From positions 124,001-188,000 of the forward strand of contig CALJFZ010000002.1 in assembly GCA_938074325.1 (NCBI GenBank): 64,000 nucleotides of DNA, written 5' to 3'. The position numbers and the translations under genes were made by a program. The first letter of the stretch is position 1, and every line of letters begins with the position of its first letter. The notes under the pieces are model-generated. The model was given only the letters and a program-made list of their open reading frames with translations. It ran no database searches and was not told the DNA's origin. The DNA comes from an uncultured Flavobacteriales bacterium (GTDB lineage: Bacteria; Bacteroidota; Bacteroidia; Flavobacteriales_D; Sanyastnellaceae). This document shows positions 52,046 through 60,413 of this stretch, in pieces.

Positions 52046-53833
52046 ATGCCGCTAATCACCCGCCTTAACTCCTTCGTTTTGACAGCCGCGCTTCTGGTGG
52101 CAGAAGTGGTCCTCGGTCAATCTTCATCTTCATCGGATCCGGCAGTCGATTTTTCGGACAACCGGACCCCGACATGGCAGGAGACCGTTGCCGCCTTTGA
52201 AGCCCTGGCCGAGCTTCATCCTCTCGCACATTTCATCGAGGTCGGGATGAGCGATGTTGGGCGTCCCATCCATGCCTTCATCTTGAGCAATCAGGGAGGC
52301 GCCATCGGTTCGCTTGCTGAATTGCGAAGTCTTCGCGGTAGCAACGCGGAGAAATTGGGCTTGCTGGTCAACAACGCCATCCACCCGGGCGAACCATGTG
52401 GTGTGGATGCTTCAGTTGCCTGGTTGCGGGAGTTGATGGGGGATGACATAGCGCTGAAGCGGGTGCTTGAAACCATGGACATAGCCGTTATTCCCATGTA
52501 CAATGTAGGAGGGGCGTTGAATCGAAATTGCTGCACCCGCACGAACCAAGATGGCCCAGAAGAATATGGCTTTCGTGGAAATGCACTGAACCTGGATTTG
52601 AATCGGGATTTTATCAAAATGGATTCGCGCAATGCCTTTGCCTTTGTCAATTTGTTTCAGGCGTTTGCTCCGGATGTGTTCATCGACACCCACACGACCA
52701 ACGGTGCGGATTATCCGTATGAAATGACCCTGATCGCTACCCAACCAGACAAAGCCGGCCCTGTGATTGGTCCCTTCATTCGAAATGAAATGGGGCCCGC
52801 ATTGTATGCGTCGATGGATGAGCGTAGCGTTCCAATGAGTCCCTACGTGTACTCCATGGACGAGACGCCCGAATCCGGCATCAGAGGGTTTCTCGAGACA
52901 CCGAGGTACAGCACGGGTTACGGCGTTTTGTTTGGTGCGATCGGATTTACTGCAGAGGCGCACATGCTCAAACCATTTCCTGTGCGGGTGCATGCGACCA
53001 AGCAATTCATTGAATCAACAGTGAGTTACATGGTGCTTCACACGAACAGGATTCGCCAGATTCGACAAGAGGAAAAAATGCGGTGGAAGAATGCAACAGA
53101 AGTTCCCGTGCGATGGGGCTTGACAGACAACTTTGAAGAAATTGAATTCCAAGGCTATGCCTCACGCAAGGAAGTCAGCCCAGTGACGGGAGAGCTTCGG
53201 CTCAAGTACGATCGCACTTCGACATGGGAGCGAGTCATTCCTTACTACAACGAGTACGATGCGGTGCAGGTGACGACCATTCCAGCGTTTTGGGTTGTTC
53301 CCCAAGCTTGGCGGGAAGTCATTGAGCGATTGCGTGCAAATGGCGTACACCTCGAACCCATTCCAACGGATACTACCATGGCACTCCGGGTGGGTGAAAT
53401 CAAGGGGTTCCAGTCATCATCAAGGCCTTACGAAGGCCACCACATGAACAAGGTGAGCCAAGTTCAATGGGAGGTCCAGCCCATTCAATTGTTTGCGGGT
53501 GATTTTGTGGTGCCCGCGGACCAAGCCTCACTTCGATTCCTGTGCGAAGTATTGGATCCTCAAGCGCATGACTCTTATTTCACCTGGAATTTTTTCGACA
53601 GTGCCATGCAGCAGAAAGAACATTTCAGTGCTTATGTTTTCGAAGAAACGGCCCGAGATATGCTTGAAGGCGATTCGCTATTGCGCATGCAATTTGAAAT
53701 GGCAGTGGAAGCGGATGAATCTTTGAAAAACAGTGCTTCGTCCCAGCTTAATTGGTTGTACAGGGCATCAAAGCATTACGAAGGGACGGTGAATCGGTAT
53801 CCCGTTTACAAATCCTTGGCAGACCGGCAATGA
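52046..53833 (+). CDS. Exported M14 zinc carboxypeptidase
   Basis: A 595-residue secreted metallopeptidase. The ATG at 52046 opens a signal peptide (LNSFVLTAALLVAEVVLGQ); the longer frame reads back through yqgE. Zinc ligands are His113 and Glu116 in NAIHPGEPCG and His216 in IDTHTTNGAD; the catalytic Glu304 is in FTAEAHML. NLDLNRDFIK is the substrate-binding Arg region. The C-terminal 250 residues are a beta-rich domain. The enzyme trims C-terminal residues from peptides or cell-wall stem peptides in the periplasm or outside; specificity is not readable. Its stop overlaps the next start (ATGA). Confidence 0.87.
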   Translation: MPLITRLNSFVLTAALLVAEVVLGQSSSSSDPAVDFSDNRTPTWQETVAAFEALAELHPLAHFIEVGMSDVGRPIHAFILSNQGGAIGSLAELRSLRGSNAEKLGLLVNNAIHPGEPCGVDASVAWLRELMGDDIALKRVLETMDIAVIPMYNVGGALNRNCCTRTNQDGPEEYGFRGNALNLDLNRDFIKMDSRNAFAFVNLFQAFAPDVFIDTHTTNGADYPYEMTLIATQPDKAGPVIGPFIRNEMGPALYASMDERSVPMSPYVYSMDETPESGIRGFLETPRYSTGYGVLFGAIGFTAEAHMLKPFPVRVHATKQFIESTVSYMVLHTNRIRQIRQEEKMRWKNATEVPVRWGLTDNFEEIEFQGYASRKEVSPVTGELRLKYDRTSTWERVIPYYNEYDAVQVTTIPAFWVVPQAWREVIERLRANGVHLEPIPTDTTMALRVGEIKGFQSSSRPYEGHHMNKVSQVQWEVQPIQLFAGDFVVPADQASLRFLCEVLDPQAHDSYFTWNFFDSAMQQKEHFSAYVFEETARDMLEGDSLLRMQFEMAVEADESLKNSASSQLNWLYRASKHYEGTVNRYPVYKSLADRQ

Positions 53834-54759
53834 ATCCGAAAGGCGTCACTCGGCAATTGCTTCAATTTCCCAGTCGGTTTCTCCGGGCTAGCCATCAGTT
53901 TGGGCGCATGGTTCGCAGGGATGTCGTGGGGATGACCCCGGAACAAATCCGCACAACCCTTGATGCGGTCGCTCGCCTTTATCCGGGACATTTTAATGTG
54001 GCCTTCGAGCGAGTGGAAGTGGCTGGTGTTCCTTGCGGCCACTTATACCCCCGACATGCGAAAGCTAAGTCCGTGCGAATGGTGCTCGCCCACGGTGGCG
54101 GCTTTGCCTTCGGCAGCGCATTGACGCACCGTGCATTTGCATCGGCACTCGTTCACGCACTGCAGTGCCAAGTTTGGATTCCCGACTACCGGCTGGCACC
54201 CGAATATCCGTTTCCGACTCCACTTGAAGATGTGATGGCGGCCACTGCTGCTCTGGCAACTTCCGGCGACAAGGTGTGGCTTATGGGCGATAGTGCTGGG
54301 GGGAATTTGGCCTTGTCAACGGCCTTGGAACTTAATCGCAAGAGCCCGAACGCCATCACAGGGATAGGGTTGTTTTCTCCTTGGCTGGATCTGCGTCCAC
54401 AATCGGAAAGCAATCAATTGGCGCACACAGCTACGAGTCCTTTTGAACGCCTCGACATGGTTGAATATGCAGCCCATTACCTTCATGGGCAAAGCGCTGA
54501 ACACCCGCTGGCTGACCCGCTTTCAGGAGACTTGAAATCCCTTCAACGCGTTTACATTGAGGCCTCTGAAGCGGAGTATTTGTACCCTGATGCACTGCGT
54601 GCGCATCGAGAAATGACCGCTGCAGGAGTGCAGACGGCCTGGAGGAAGGAGAAGCGGGCATTGCACGGCTGGCAACTTTTTCCCGATGTTTTGCCAGAGG
54701 CACGACGAAGCATTTCAGCGTTTTGCGAATTCGTCGAGTCAGTTGAGGCTACGCTCTAG
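53830..54759 (+). CDS. Alpha/beta hydrolase, hormone-sensitive-lipase (HSL) type
   Basis: A 309-residue esterase-like protein. The oxyanion motif HGGGFAFGS, the nucleophile elbow MGDSAGGNLA (Ser), the HSL-type DYRLAPEYPFP, and the acid/His pair in YIEASEAEYLYPDAL and RALHGWQLF are all present. The ATG at 53830 overlaps the peptidase stop by 4 bases, so the two genes are coupled. Such enzymes act on short-chain esters or drugs; no natural substrate is suggested. The 3' end overlaps the convergent aminotransferase by 11 bases. Confidence 0.87.
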   Translation: MNPKGVTRQLLQFPSRFLRASHQFGRMVRRDVVGMTPEQIRTTLDAVARLYPGHFNVAFERVEVAGVPCGHLYPRHAKAKSVRMVLAHGGGFAFGSALTHRAFASALVHALQCQVWIPDYRLAPEYPFPTPLEDVMAATAALATSGDKVWLMGDSAGGNLALSTALELNRKSPNAITGIGLFSPWLDLRPQSESNQLAHTATSPFERLDMVEYAAHYLHGQSAEHPLADPLSGDLKSLQRVYIEASEAEYLYPDALRAHREMTAAGVQTAWRKEKRALHGWQLFPDVLPEARRSISAFCEFVESVEATL

Positions 54760-55930
54760 CCTCAATGACATCCACTATGGTCGACAATGCGGCCTGTAGG
54801 TCTTCATCATTGATGTTCAACGGTGGTGCGATGCGGAATGCATCCGGTGTGCTCAAGAAATAGAAGAGCAGTACGCCGCGCTCGAGGCAGGTTTGAACCA
54901 CACGATTCACCTGTTCAGCTGACCCCAGTTCCACGGCGATGTACAGACCTTTACGGCGAAGGGCGATCACATTGCTGCAATCGAGGAGCGTGGATTCAAT
55001 TTTCTTCCCTACGGCTTCCACGCGGTCCCAATTGGTCTGTTTCAAAAGTTTGCTTGCTACAGCAGAAGCCGCACACGGAACAGGGTGACCGCCGAAAGTT
55101 GTGATGTGCCCCAAGGACGGGGAATGGGCAAATTGCTGCAGGTGCTTCCTTGAGGAGACCAGGGCACCCATGGGCATTCCGCCCCCGAGCGCTTTACCCA
55201 AACACAAGTGATCGGGCACGATTTGAAAATGCTCAAAGGCAAAGGCCTTCCCCGTTCGTCCAAATCCACATTGAATCTCATCCAATATCAAGTGAGCACC
55301 CGTTTCTGTGCAGCGATTCCTAAGCTTGGAGATCCAGTCCGAATCCGGAATGCGAATTCCGGCATCGCCTTGGATGGTCTCAACTAAAACACCTGCGGTC
55401 TGCTCGTCAATCAACTCCAGTGAAGCGTGATCGTTCCATTCCAACAACTCAATTCCGCCAACCAGCGGCTGAAATGGGGCTTTTCGTTCGGCATTGGAGC
55501 TCACGGAAAGTGCGCCGAAAGTGTTGCCGTGATATCCGCCTTTGAAGGCAATGATCTTTTGCCGGTGCGTGGTACGTCGGACCAACTTCATTGCCGCATC
55601 GATTGCCTCAGCACCCGAATTCACAAAATACACGGAGTCAAGATTGATAGGAAGCAAATCGAGCAACGCTATTGCCGCTTCGTCCTGTGCGGATTGCCGC
55701 ATTTCGCCGTACACCATGACGTGCAGATGTTTGTCCACCTGCTCGTGAATGGCTTGGGTGATCTCGGGGTGGGAGTGGCCGAACGAACTGGCGCCTATGC
55801 CCGAGATGAAATCGATTACGCTGCTCCCGTTATCGAGGAAGAGGCGCGATCCTTTCGCATGGGTCACGCGTAAGTCGAGTGGGTATAAGGTGGTTTGAGC
55901 CAACCCGTCGTTCAGCAATGGTTCACTCAT
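54749..55930 (-). CDS. Class III PLP aminotransferase (ornithine/acetylornithine type)
   Basis: A 393-residue PLP enzyme. Motifs: FISGIGASSFGHSHPEI, VYFVNSGAEAIDAAMKL (phosphate site), IIAFKGGYHGNTFGALSVSS, ILDEIQCGFGRTG (Asp to pyridine N) and the Schiff-base LCLGKALGGGMPMGA (Lys246). The start MSEPLL at 55930 overlaps the GH92 stop (ATGA), which settles it against the ATG four codons upstream. Family members use ornithine, acetylornithine, lysine or beta-alanine; this sequence does not decide. It ends a four-gene coupled chain starting at paaZ. Confidence 0.88.
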   Translation of the reverse strand: MSEPLLNDGLAQTTLYPLDLRVTHAKGSRLFLDNGSSVIDFISGIGASSFGHSHPEITQAIHEQVDKHLHVMVYGEMRQSAQDEAAIALLDLLPINLDSVYFVNSGAEAIDAAMKLVRRTTHRQKIIAFKGGYHGNTFGALSVSSNAERKAPFQPLVGGIELLEWNDHASLELIDEQTAGVLVETIQGDAGIRIPDSDWISKLRNRCTETGAHLILDEIQCGFGRTGKAFAFEHFQIVPDHLCLGKALGGGMPMGALVSSRKHLQQFAHSPSLGHITTFGGHPVPCAASAVASKLLKQTNWDRVEAVGKKIESTLLDCSNVIALRRKGLYIAVELGSAEQVNRVVQTCLERGVLLFYFLSTPDAFRIAPPLNINDEDLQAALSTIVDVIEARA

Positions 55931-58900
55931 GGCGTTGTGCATTCGATGCTCAATTCGTCGAGGAAGGTCCAGCTTGGATTGCCTGCTCCTAAATGTCCAG
56001 CTGGGAGTGGGCCGTGGTTTTTAACGGAGAACCGCAAAAACCGCGCTCTTACCTCATTTTCGATGATAAAATCATGCCGGATGGGTTCTTCGATGCCTTG
56101 ATCCACTGAGTGGGATGCTGTACCGTATGCGTTCCAGTTCTCTCCGTCCAAACTCCATTCTACGTCCAGCCGTTCCGGCAAGAAAATCCATGGACGAATG
56201 TCGCGCAGCGCACCGAGTCGGACTTTCTGCACTTGGTTGATGCCCTTCAAATCAACTTGTCCGACGATATCTTCTCCCCAGAATCCTTGCCAATCTCCTG
56301 TTTGAAATTGGTTCCCGCCCTCAATGCCATCAATTAGCGCTTGGCTTCCGCCGGCTGCGTACTGAGTGCTGTATGGCGTGGTTAAAGTCAGTTCGAAAGG
56401 ATGGTCAACCTGTTTCAATTGGTGAGAAACGGAGCTCGATGTCAATCCTTCCTTCCGCGACCGGGCATAAATAACCACCGATTCGGTAAGGGTCAATTCA
56501 GATGTGTACTCCTTCCAATTCAAAGTGCTAACCTTGGTCCGTGCACCCCACGGAACAAGCGCGTACTCAATCACCAATCCGTCAGGCTGTTGTGTAGAGA
56601 TGTTCACCTCACATATCTCTCGGAAAGTGCGCGGTGCGTTGATCACAGGCACGGGAACAAAATCTTCATCGTTCCAATTTTCCTGAGGCCATGAAGTGGG
56701 ATCTGTTCCAAAGTCCGAAGGGACTTCACTGCACGTGAAAACGAGTTCGCCTCCTCGAAGCAAGTCACCCTTCATCATATTGGAGGACATGGATTGGGAC
56801 AGGCCTTGGTAGCTCCACGAGAGCTCATCGACATAGGAGCCCTTTCCTTTGCGAAGGACGGTGAGTTGAGCGCGACCTGGTTGACCGCTTGGAGCAGGTG
56901 TTACGGTCACCCGGTCAAACATCGGAGCACCTACAATGACCTGGTCACTTCCCGGTGTAACCGGGTACATCCCTAAGGCACTCCACACGTACCATGCACT
57001 CATTTGACCGCAGTCTTCGTTGCCAGACAAACCATCAGGCTCGGCGGTATACAGCGTTCCGCAGATTTCGTTCGTCAACTCGGCTGTTCGATGGTGTTGG
57101 CCGACAAAAGGATAGAGGTAGGCCATGTGATGGCTGGGCTCGTTGCCATGTGCATATTGACCGATCAACCCGGTAATGTCGGCTTGGTCTCTTCCCGTCG
57201 TTTGGCTGTCTGCGGAAAACATGGAGTCCAACAAGTGCGCATAGGCTTCGGGGCCGCCCACCATTTCGACGTGGCCATTGATGTCGTGTGGCACGAAGAA
57301 GTTGTACTGCCAGCCGTTGGCTTCGGTGTAATTGAAATTCACTTCTTTCGGATCAAATTCCTCCAACCATGCCGCGCTCCGCTTGGGCTGAAAAAATCCG
57401 GATTCAGGGTTGAAGAGGTTTCGGTAGCTCAAGGCACGAAGTCGGAATCGCTCATCTGCTCTTGATGCATTTTCTGTGTCCAATTTCGAGGCAAAGTGGG
57501 AGATGCATGCGTCATCAAACGCATACTCCAGAGTCTTTGAAACGGACTCATGCTCTTTATCGAGTGGGATGTAACCCAAATCAGCGTATGATTCCAGTCC
57601 CAAGTGGGCGCTGTCTGCGGCTTGGAGCATGGCCTCCAATGCGAGTGCTTTATCAAAATCGCCCACGTTCCAAGATTCGGCATCCGCTATGACAGGGATG
57701 CTGTGGTAGCCAATCATACAACCGGTGTAATTGGCGGCCAATTCCCACACCGGCAATTGTCCACCTTGCTTGTACATGCGCAGCATGGTGCGAACAAAGT
57801 CCCTCGACCGTTCAGGTTCGATCCAATTCATGAGGGGATGCAAGGCACGGAACGTATCCCACAGTGAAAAGACGGTGTAGTGGTTGCCTTCATCCGCGTC
57901 AAGTTGATGGATTTGGAGATCTGTTCCGCGGTACATTCCATTTGCATCGTTGGCCAGATTGGGCGCTGTCATGGAATGGTAGAGCGCGGTATAGAAAATG
58001 GTCTGCTCTTCTGCACTCCCACCTTTTGCATCTATCCTCTGGAGTTGTTCATCCCATGCATCAGCAGCGGCTTGTCGGTAAGCCTCAAAAGAGGATTGCG
58101 TTGCCTCAGCTGCCAGGTTTTCCAATGCCCCTTCGATGCTCACGAAACTCAATGCGACTTCGGCATTCAGTTCATCGATGACGCCAAAATCTGCCGCGAA
58201 TACCGGAACGTATTCCACCTCTTGAAGGAGGTCGCCCTCGGGGGAGTACCCCACGTTATTGACCTCGGTTAATTGGTCCCTCCACTCGAAAGGCCGATCA
58301 AATCGGGCCGCAAAGTACACGTGTTGCTCTCTGGCCCAGTTGTCTGAAACACGGTGGCCCACCAGTGTGGAGTCGTTTAACGGGTAGATGCTATAGTGAA
58401 TCAAATTATCTCGGTGCTGCATGTCCACAATGAGCGTGAGCGTGTCCGGTTCATCCAAGCGATAGCGGTGAATGCCTACCCTTGGAGTCGTGGTCAAATC
58501 TGCACGCAGATTCTGGTCAGCGAGGTGGACACTGTAAAAACCTGCCTCGGCCTCCTCGGACGCGTGTGAGAAACGGCTTGAATAACGTTCTGACCAATTG
58601 GCTGCACCCGAGCGAAACTGAGTGCAAGGGGCGAATAGGATGTCTCCATAATCGGATACGCCCGTTCCCTGCAAGTGGGTGTGACTGAATCCGTAGATCG
58701 TTGAGTCGCTGTAATGGTAACCGCCGCATCCGTCCCATCCAGTAAGCCGCGTGTCGGGGCTCAATTGGACCATGCCGAAGGGCGATGTGGCCCCCGGATA
58801 GGTGTGGCCATGGCCGCCCGTACCAATGAATGGGTCAACCCGCTGGTGATACGGCGGGAGCTCTTCGCTGCAGCCGATGAGCAACAAGGCGCCCAAGAGC

Positions 58901-58938
58901 ACGGAAAGGATTGAAAAAGGAGGGTAGTGCAATTTCAT
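55927..58938 (-). CDS. GH92 exo-alpha-mannosidase lipoprotein
   Basis: A 1003-residue lipoprotein (LLGALLLIGCSEE, lipobox Cys about residue 23) of family GH92, calcium-dependent exo-acting alpha-mannosidases that trim N-glycans or mannans. Diagnostic stretches: VDPFIGTGGHGHTYPGA, GGYHYSDSTIYGFSHTHLQG, SLWDTFRALHPL, ANYTGCMIGYHS, GNEPSHHMAYLYPFVG and SGNEDCGQMSAWY with the catalytic acid. The C-terminal 270 residues add chitobiase-like and F5/8-type beta modules (YALVPWGA, KVRLGALRDIRPW). ATG at 58938 overlaps the S41 stop by 4 bases. Linkage (1,2/1,3/1,4) is not determined. Confidence 0.93.
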   Translation of the reverse strand: MKLHYPPFSILSVLLGALLLIGCSEELPPYHQRVDPFIGTGGHGHTYPGATSPFGMVQLSPDTRLTGWDGCGGYHYSDSTIYGFSHTHLQGTGVSDYGDILFAPCTQFRSGAANWSERYSSRFSHASEEAEAGFYSVHLADQNLRADLTTTPRVGIHRYRLDEPDTLTLIVDMQHRDNLIHYSIYPLNDSTLVGHRVSDNWAREQHVYFAARFDRPFEWRDQLTEVNNVGYSPEGDLLQEVEYVPVFAADFGVIDELNAEVALSFVSIEGALENLAAEATQSSFEAYRQAAADAWDEQLQRIDAKGGSAEEQTIFYTALYHSMTAPNLANDANGMYRGTDLQIHQLDADEGNHYTVFSLWDTFRALHPLMNWIEPERSRDFVRTMLRMYKQGGQLPVWELAANYTGCMIGYHSIPVIADAESWNVGDFDKALALEAMLQAADSAHLGLESYADLGYIPLDKEHESVSKTLEYAFDDACISHFASKLDTENASRADERFRLRALSYRNLFNPESGFFQPKRSAAWLEEFDPKEVNFNYTEANGWQYNFFVPHDINGHVEMVGGPEAYAHLLDSMFSADSQTTGRDQADITGLIGQYAHGNEPSHHMAYLYPFVGQHHRTAELTNEICGTLYTAEPDGLSGNEDCGQMSAWYVWSALGMYPVTPGSDQVIVGAPMFDRVTVTPAPSGQPGRAQLTVLRKGKGSYVDELSWSYQGLSQSMSSNMMKGDLLRGGELVFTCSEVPSDFGTDPTSWPQENWNDEDFVPVPVINAPRTFREICEVNISTQQPDGLVIEYALVPWGARTKVSTLNWKEYTSELTLTESVVIYARSRKEGLTSSSVSHQLKQVDHPFELTLTTPYSTQYAAGGSQALIDGIEGGNQFQTGDWQGFWGEDIVGQVDLKGINQVQKVRLGALRDIRPWIFLPERLDVEWSLDGENWNAYGTASHSVDQGIEEPIRHDFIIENEVRARFLRFSVKNHGPLPAGHLGAGNPSWTFLDELSIECTTP

Positions 58939-60413
58939 GGGCGTTGTTTGGTGTGGGCAGCCTGCCAGTTGAGTGCGGCCTCCAAGACAGGATCCGTTCC
59001 GGATTGGAAATCTGCTGCAGTCTTGGAAATGGGGAAATCCACGAGAAGGGGTGAAGATTCCCACCGAACGGGCTGTTGGGTGAAGTACCTCGCTGACGCC
59101 ACGTTGGCGGCTAGACCTGTTTCTGGTAAAATGACACGGACTGGATTTCCAAACGTTCCGCTGACGCTGCCCATGGGCGGTTCGCCAAATGTTTTACCTC
59201 TGCCCGATCGAATAAACCACGAAGCAATGGAGACGGTGGCCGATGCAGATAAACCGTCGAGAAGGAGCGAAGCCGGACCCTGATAGTTTAGTCGTTTCGA
59301 AGGCCGGATGGACAGATTGAAAGGGACATAGGCAATGGAATCAACGGCGGTTGATGCCAAACTTGCATTCAACGCGCGTAGATTCTTGAGGTAGCTCTTG
59401 GGTGGAACAAGGCCGAACCGATTGGTGCCCCACCGCTCACGCGCTTGAATGCTTCCCTTTATTTGGACGCCTGCGGGCAGTGCGGTGGGTTGTTGAATGA
59501 GGTAGGGGAGCAATTCCGCCATGATGGCGATGTTCCCTCCAGAGTTGCCGCGTAAATCGATGATGACGCCTCGGAAACGATCGCCTTCACGGGATTCCAG
59601 CTTTTTCGCATGCTTGAAGGCAGATTTTAACGATTGACGGAAGAACCGAACGTTATCTGGGTGAAAATGCCCAATCCTGAGGTTGAGTGAAATCAAAGAG
59701 TCCATGTGGTGGATTTCTTCCCATTCAATGGACTCCCCTTGGTTTCGCTCCATGTGCCAAGTGCGGACCTCGGCGTTGTCAATGACCGGAAGTCGGACGA
59801 TTTCACCGGAAGACAATTCAACTGCTAGGGTGTCTGCGATAGAGGCCCCAACGGCAAAAGGAGCGATGTCATTCCAGAGTTTTTCGGCCATCCGTAAACG
59901 AGCCAGCTCCGCATCACCTTCCTGGGACACAAGGGCCAATGCACTCCCTAAAATGGACCTAGCAGGGGTGTTGTTGACCCTCAGTACTTCTTGGCCAATT
60001 GCGGCAGGGTGGTCGGCAATGGCCGTCACGATCAGTCGGTTTTGAACCGTTTTGATTTCCAATGGCAAATGGCCGTATCGCTCGCCTAACTGCGTCGAAA
60101 ATGATTGAAGTGCGATCCCGGTGTGGCTATCCTTTATCGTATTGCTTGTCTTGGCTACCATTTGGGCGGCCGCGAACAATGTGCCCCCACCTGAAAAGGT
60201 CAACTTGGCTTGTTGGAGGGACGCTTCCAACTCCAAAGACGAACAATGTACGTACGGGGACGGATGAATGTCTTGTATCCATTGATACAACGAATCTAAA
60301 TCTCGGTTGATCTGTTCCCCTGAAAACCGGTCCAGTCCGTCAGGATTTTGACCAATTCCAACGAGGGCTGCGGTCAATGAAAGCGACATCAGAAGAAGCG
60401 TTCGAAGCATCAT
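58935..60413 (-). CDS. Exported S41-family peptidase
   Basis: A 492-residue protein with signal peptide (MLRTLLLMSLSLTAALVGIGQ). The C-terminal half is an S41 (C-terminal processing peptidase/tricorn-core) domain: GVIIDLRGNSGGNIAIM and the nucleophile region LDGLSASATVSIA (Ser389). The N-terminal helical part fits the TSP/retinoid-binding-like lead domain of this group; a PDZ module is not evident, VTAIADHPAAIGQEVLRV being the nearest candidate. It should be periplasmic or surface exposed. The start overlaps paaZ and the end overlaps GH92, both by 4 bases. Confidence 0.84.
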   Translation of the reverse strand: MMLRTLLLMSLSLTAALVGIGQNPDGLDRFSGEQINRDLDSLYQWIQDIHPSPYVHCSSLELEASLQQAKLTFSGGGTLFAAAQMVAKTSNTIKDSHTGIALQSFSTQLGERYGHLPLEIKTVQNRLIVTAIADHPAAIGQEVLRVNNTPARSILGSALALVSQEGDAELARLRMAEKLWNDIAPFAVGASIADTLAVELSSGEIVRLPVIDNAEVRTWHMERNQGESIEWEEIHHMDSLISLNLRIGHFHPDNVRFFRQSLKSAFKHAKKLESREGDRFRGVIIDLRGNSGGNIAIMAELLPYLIQQPTALPAGVQIKGSIQARERWGTNRFGLVPPKSYLKNLRALNASLASTAVDSIAYVPFNLSIRPSKRLNYQGPASLLLDGLSASATVSIASWFIRSGRGKTFGEPPMGSVSGTFGNPVRVILPETGLAANVASARYFTQQPVRWESSPLLVDFPISKTAADFQSGTDPVLEAALNWQAAHTKQRP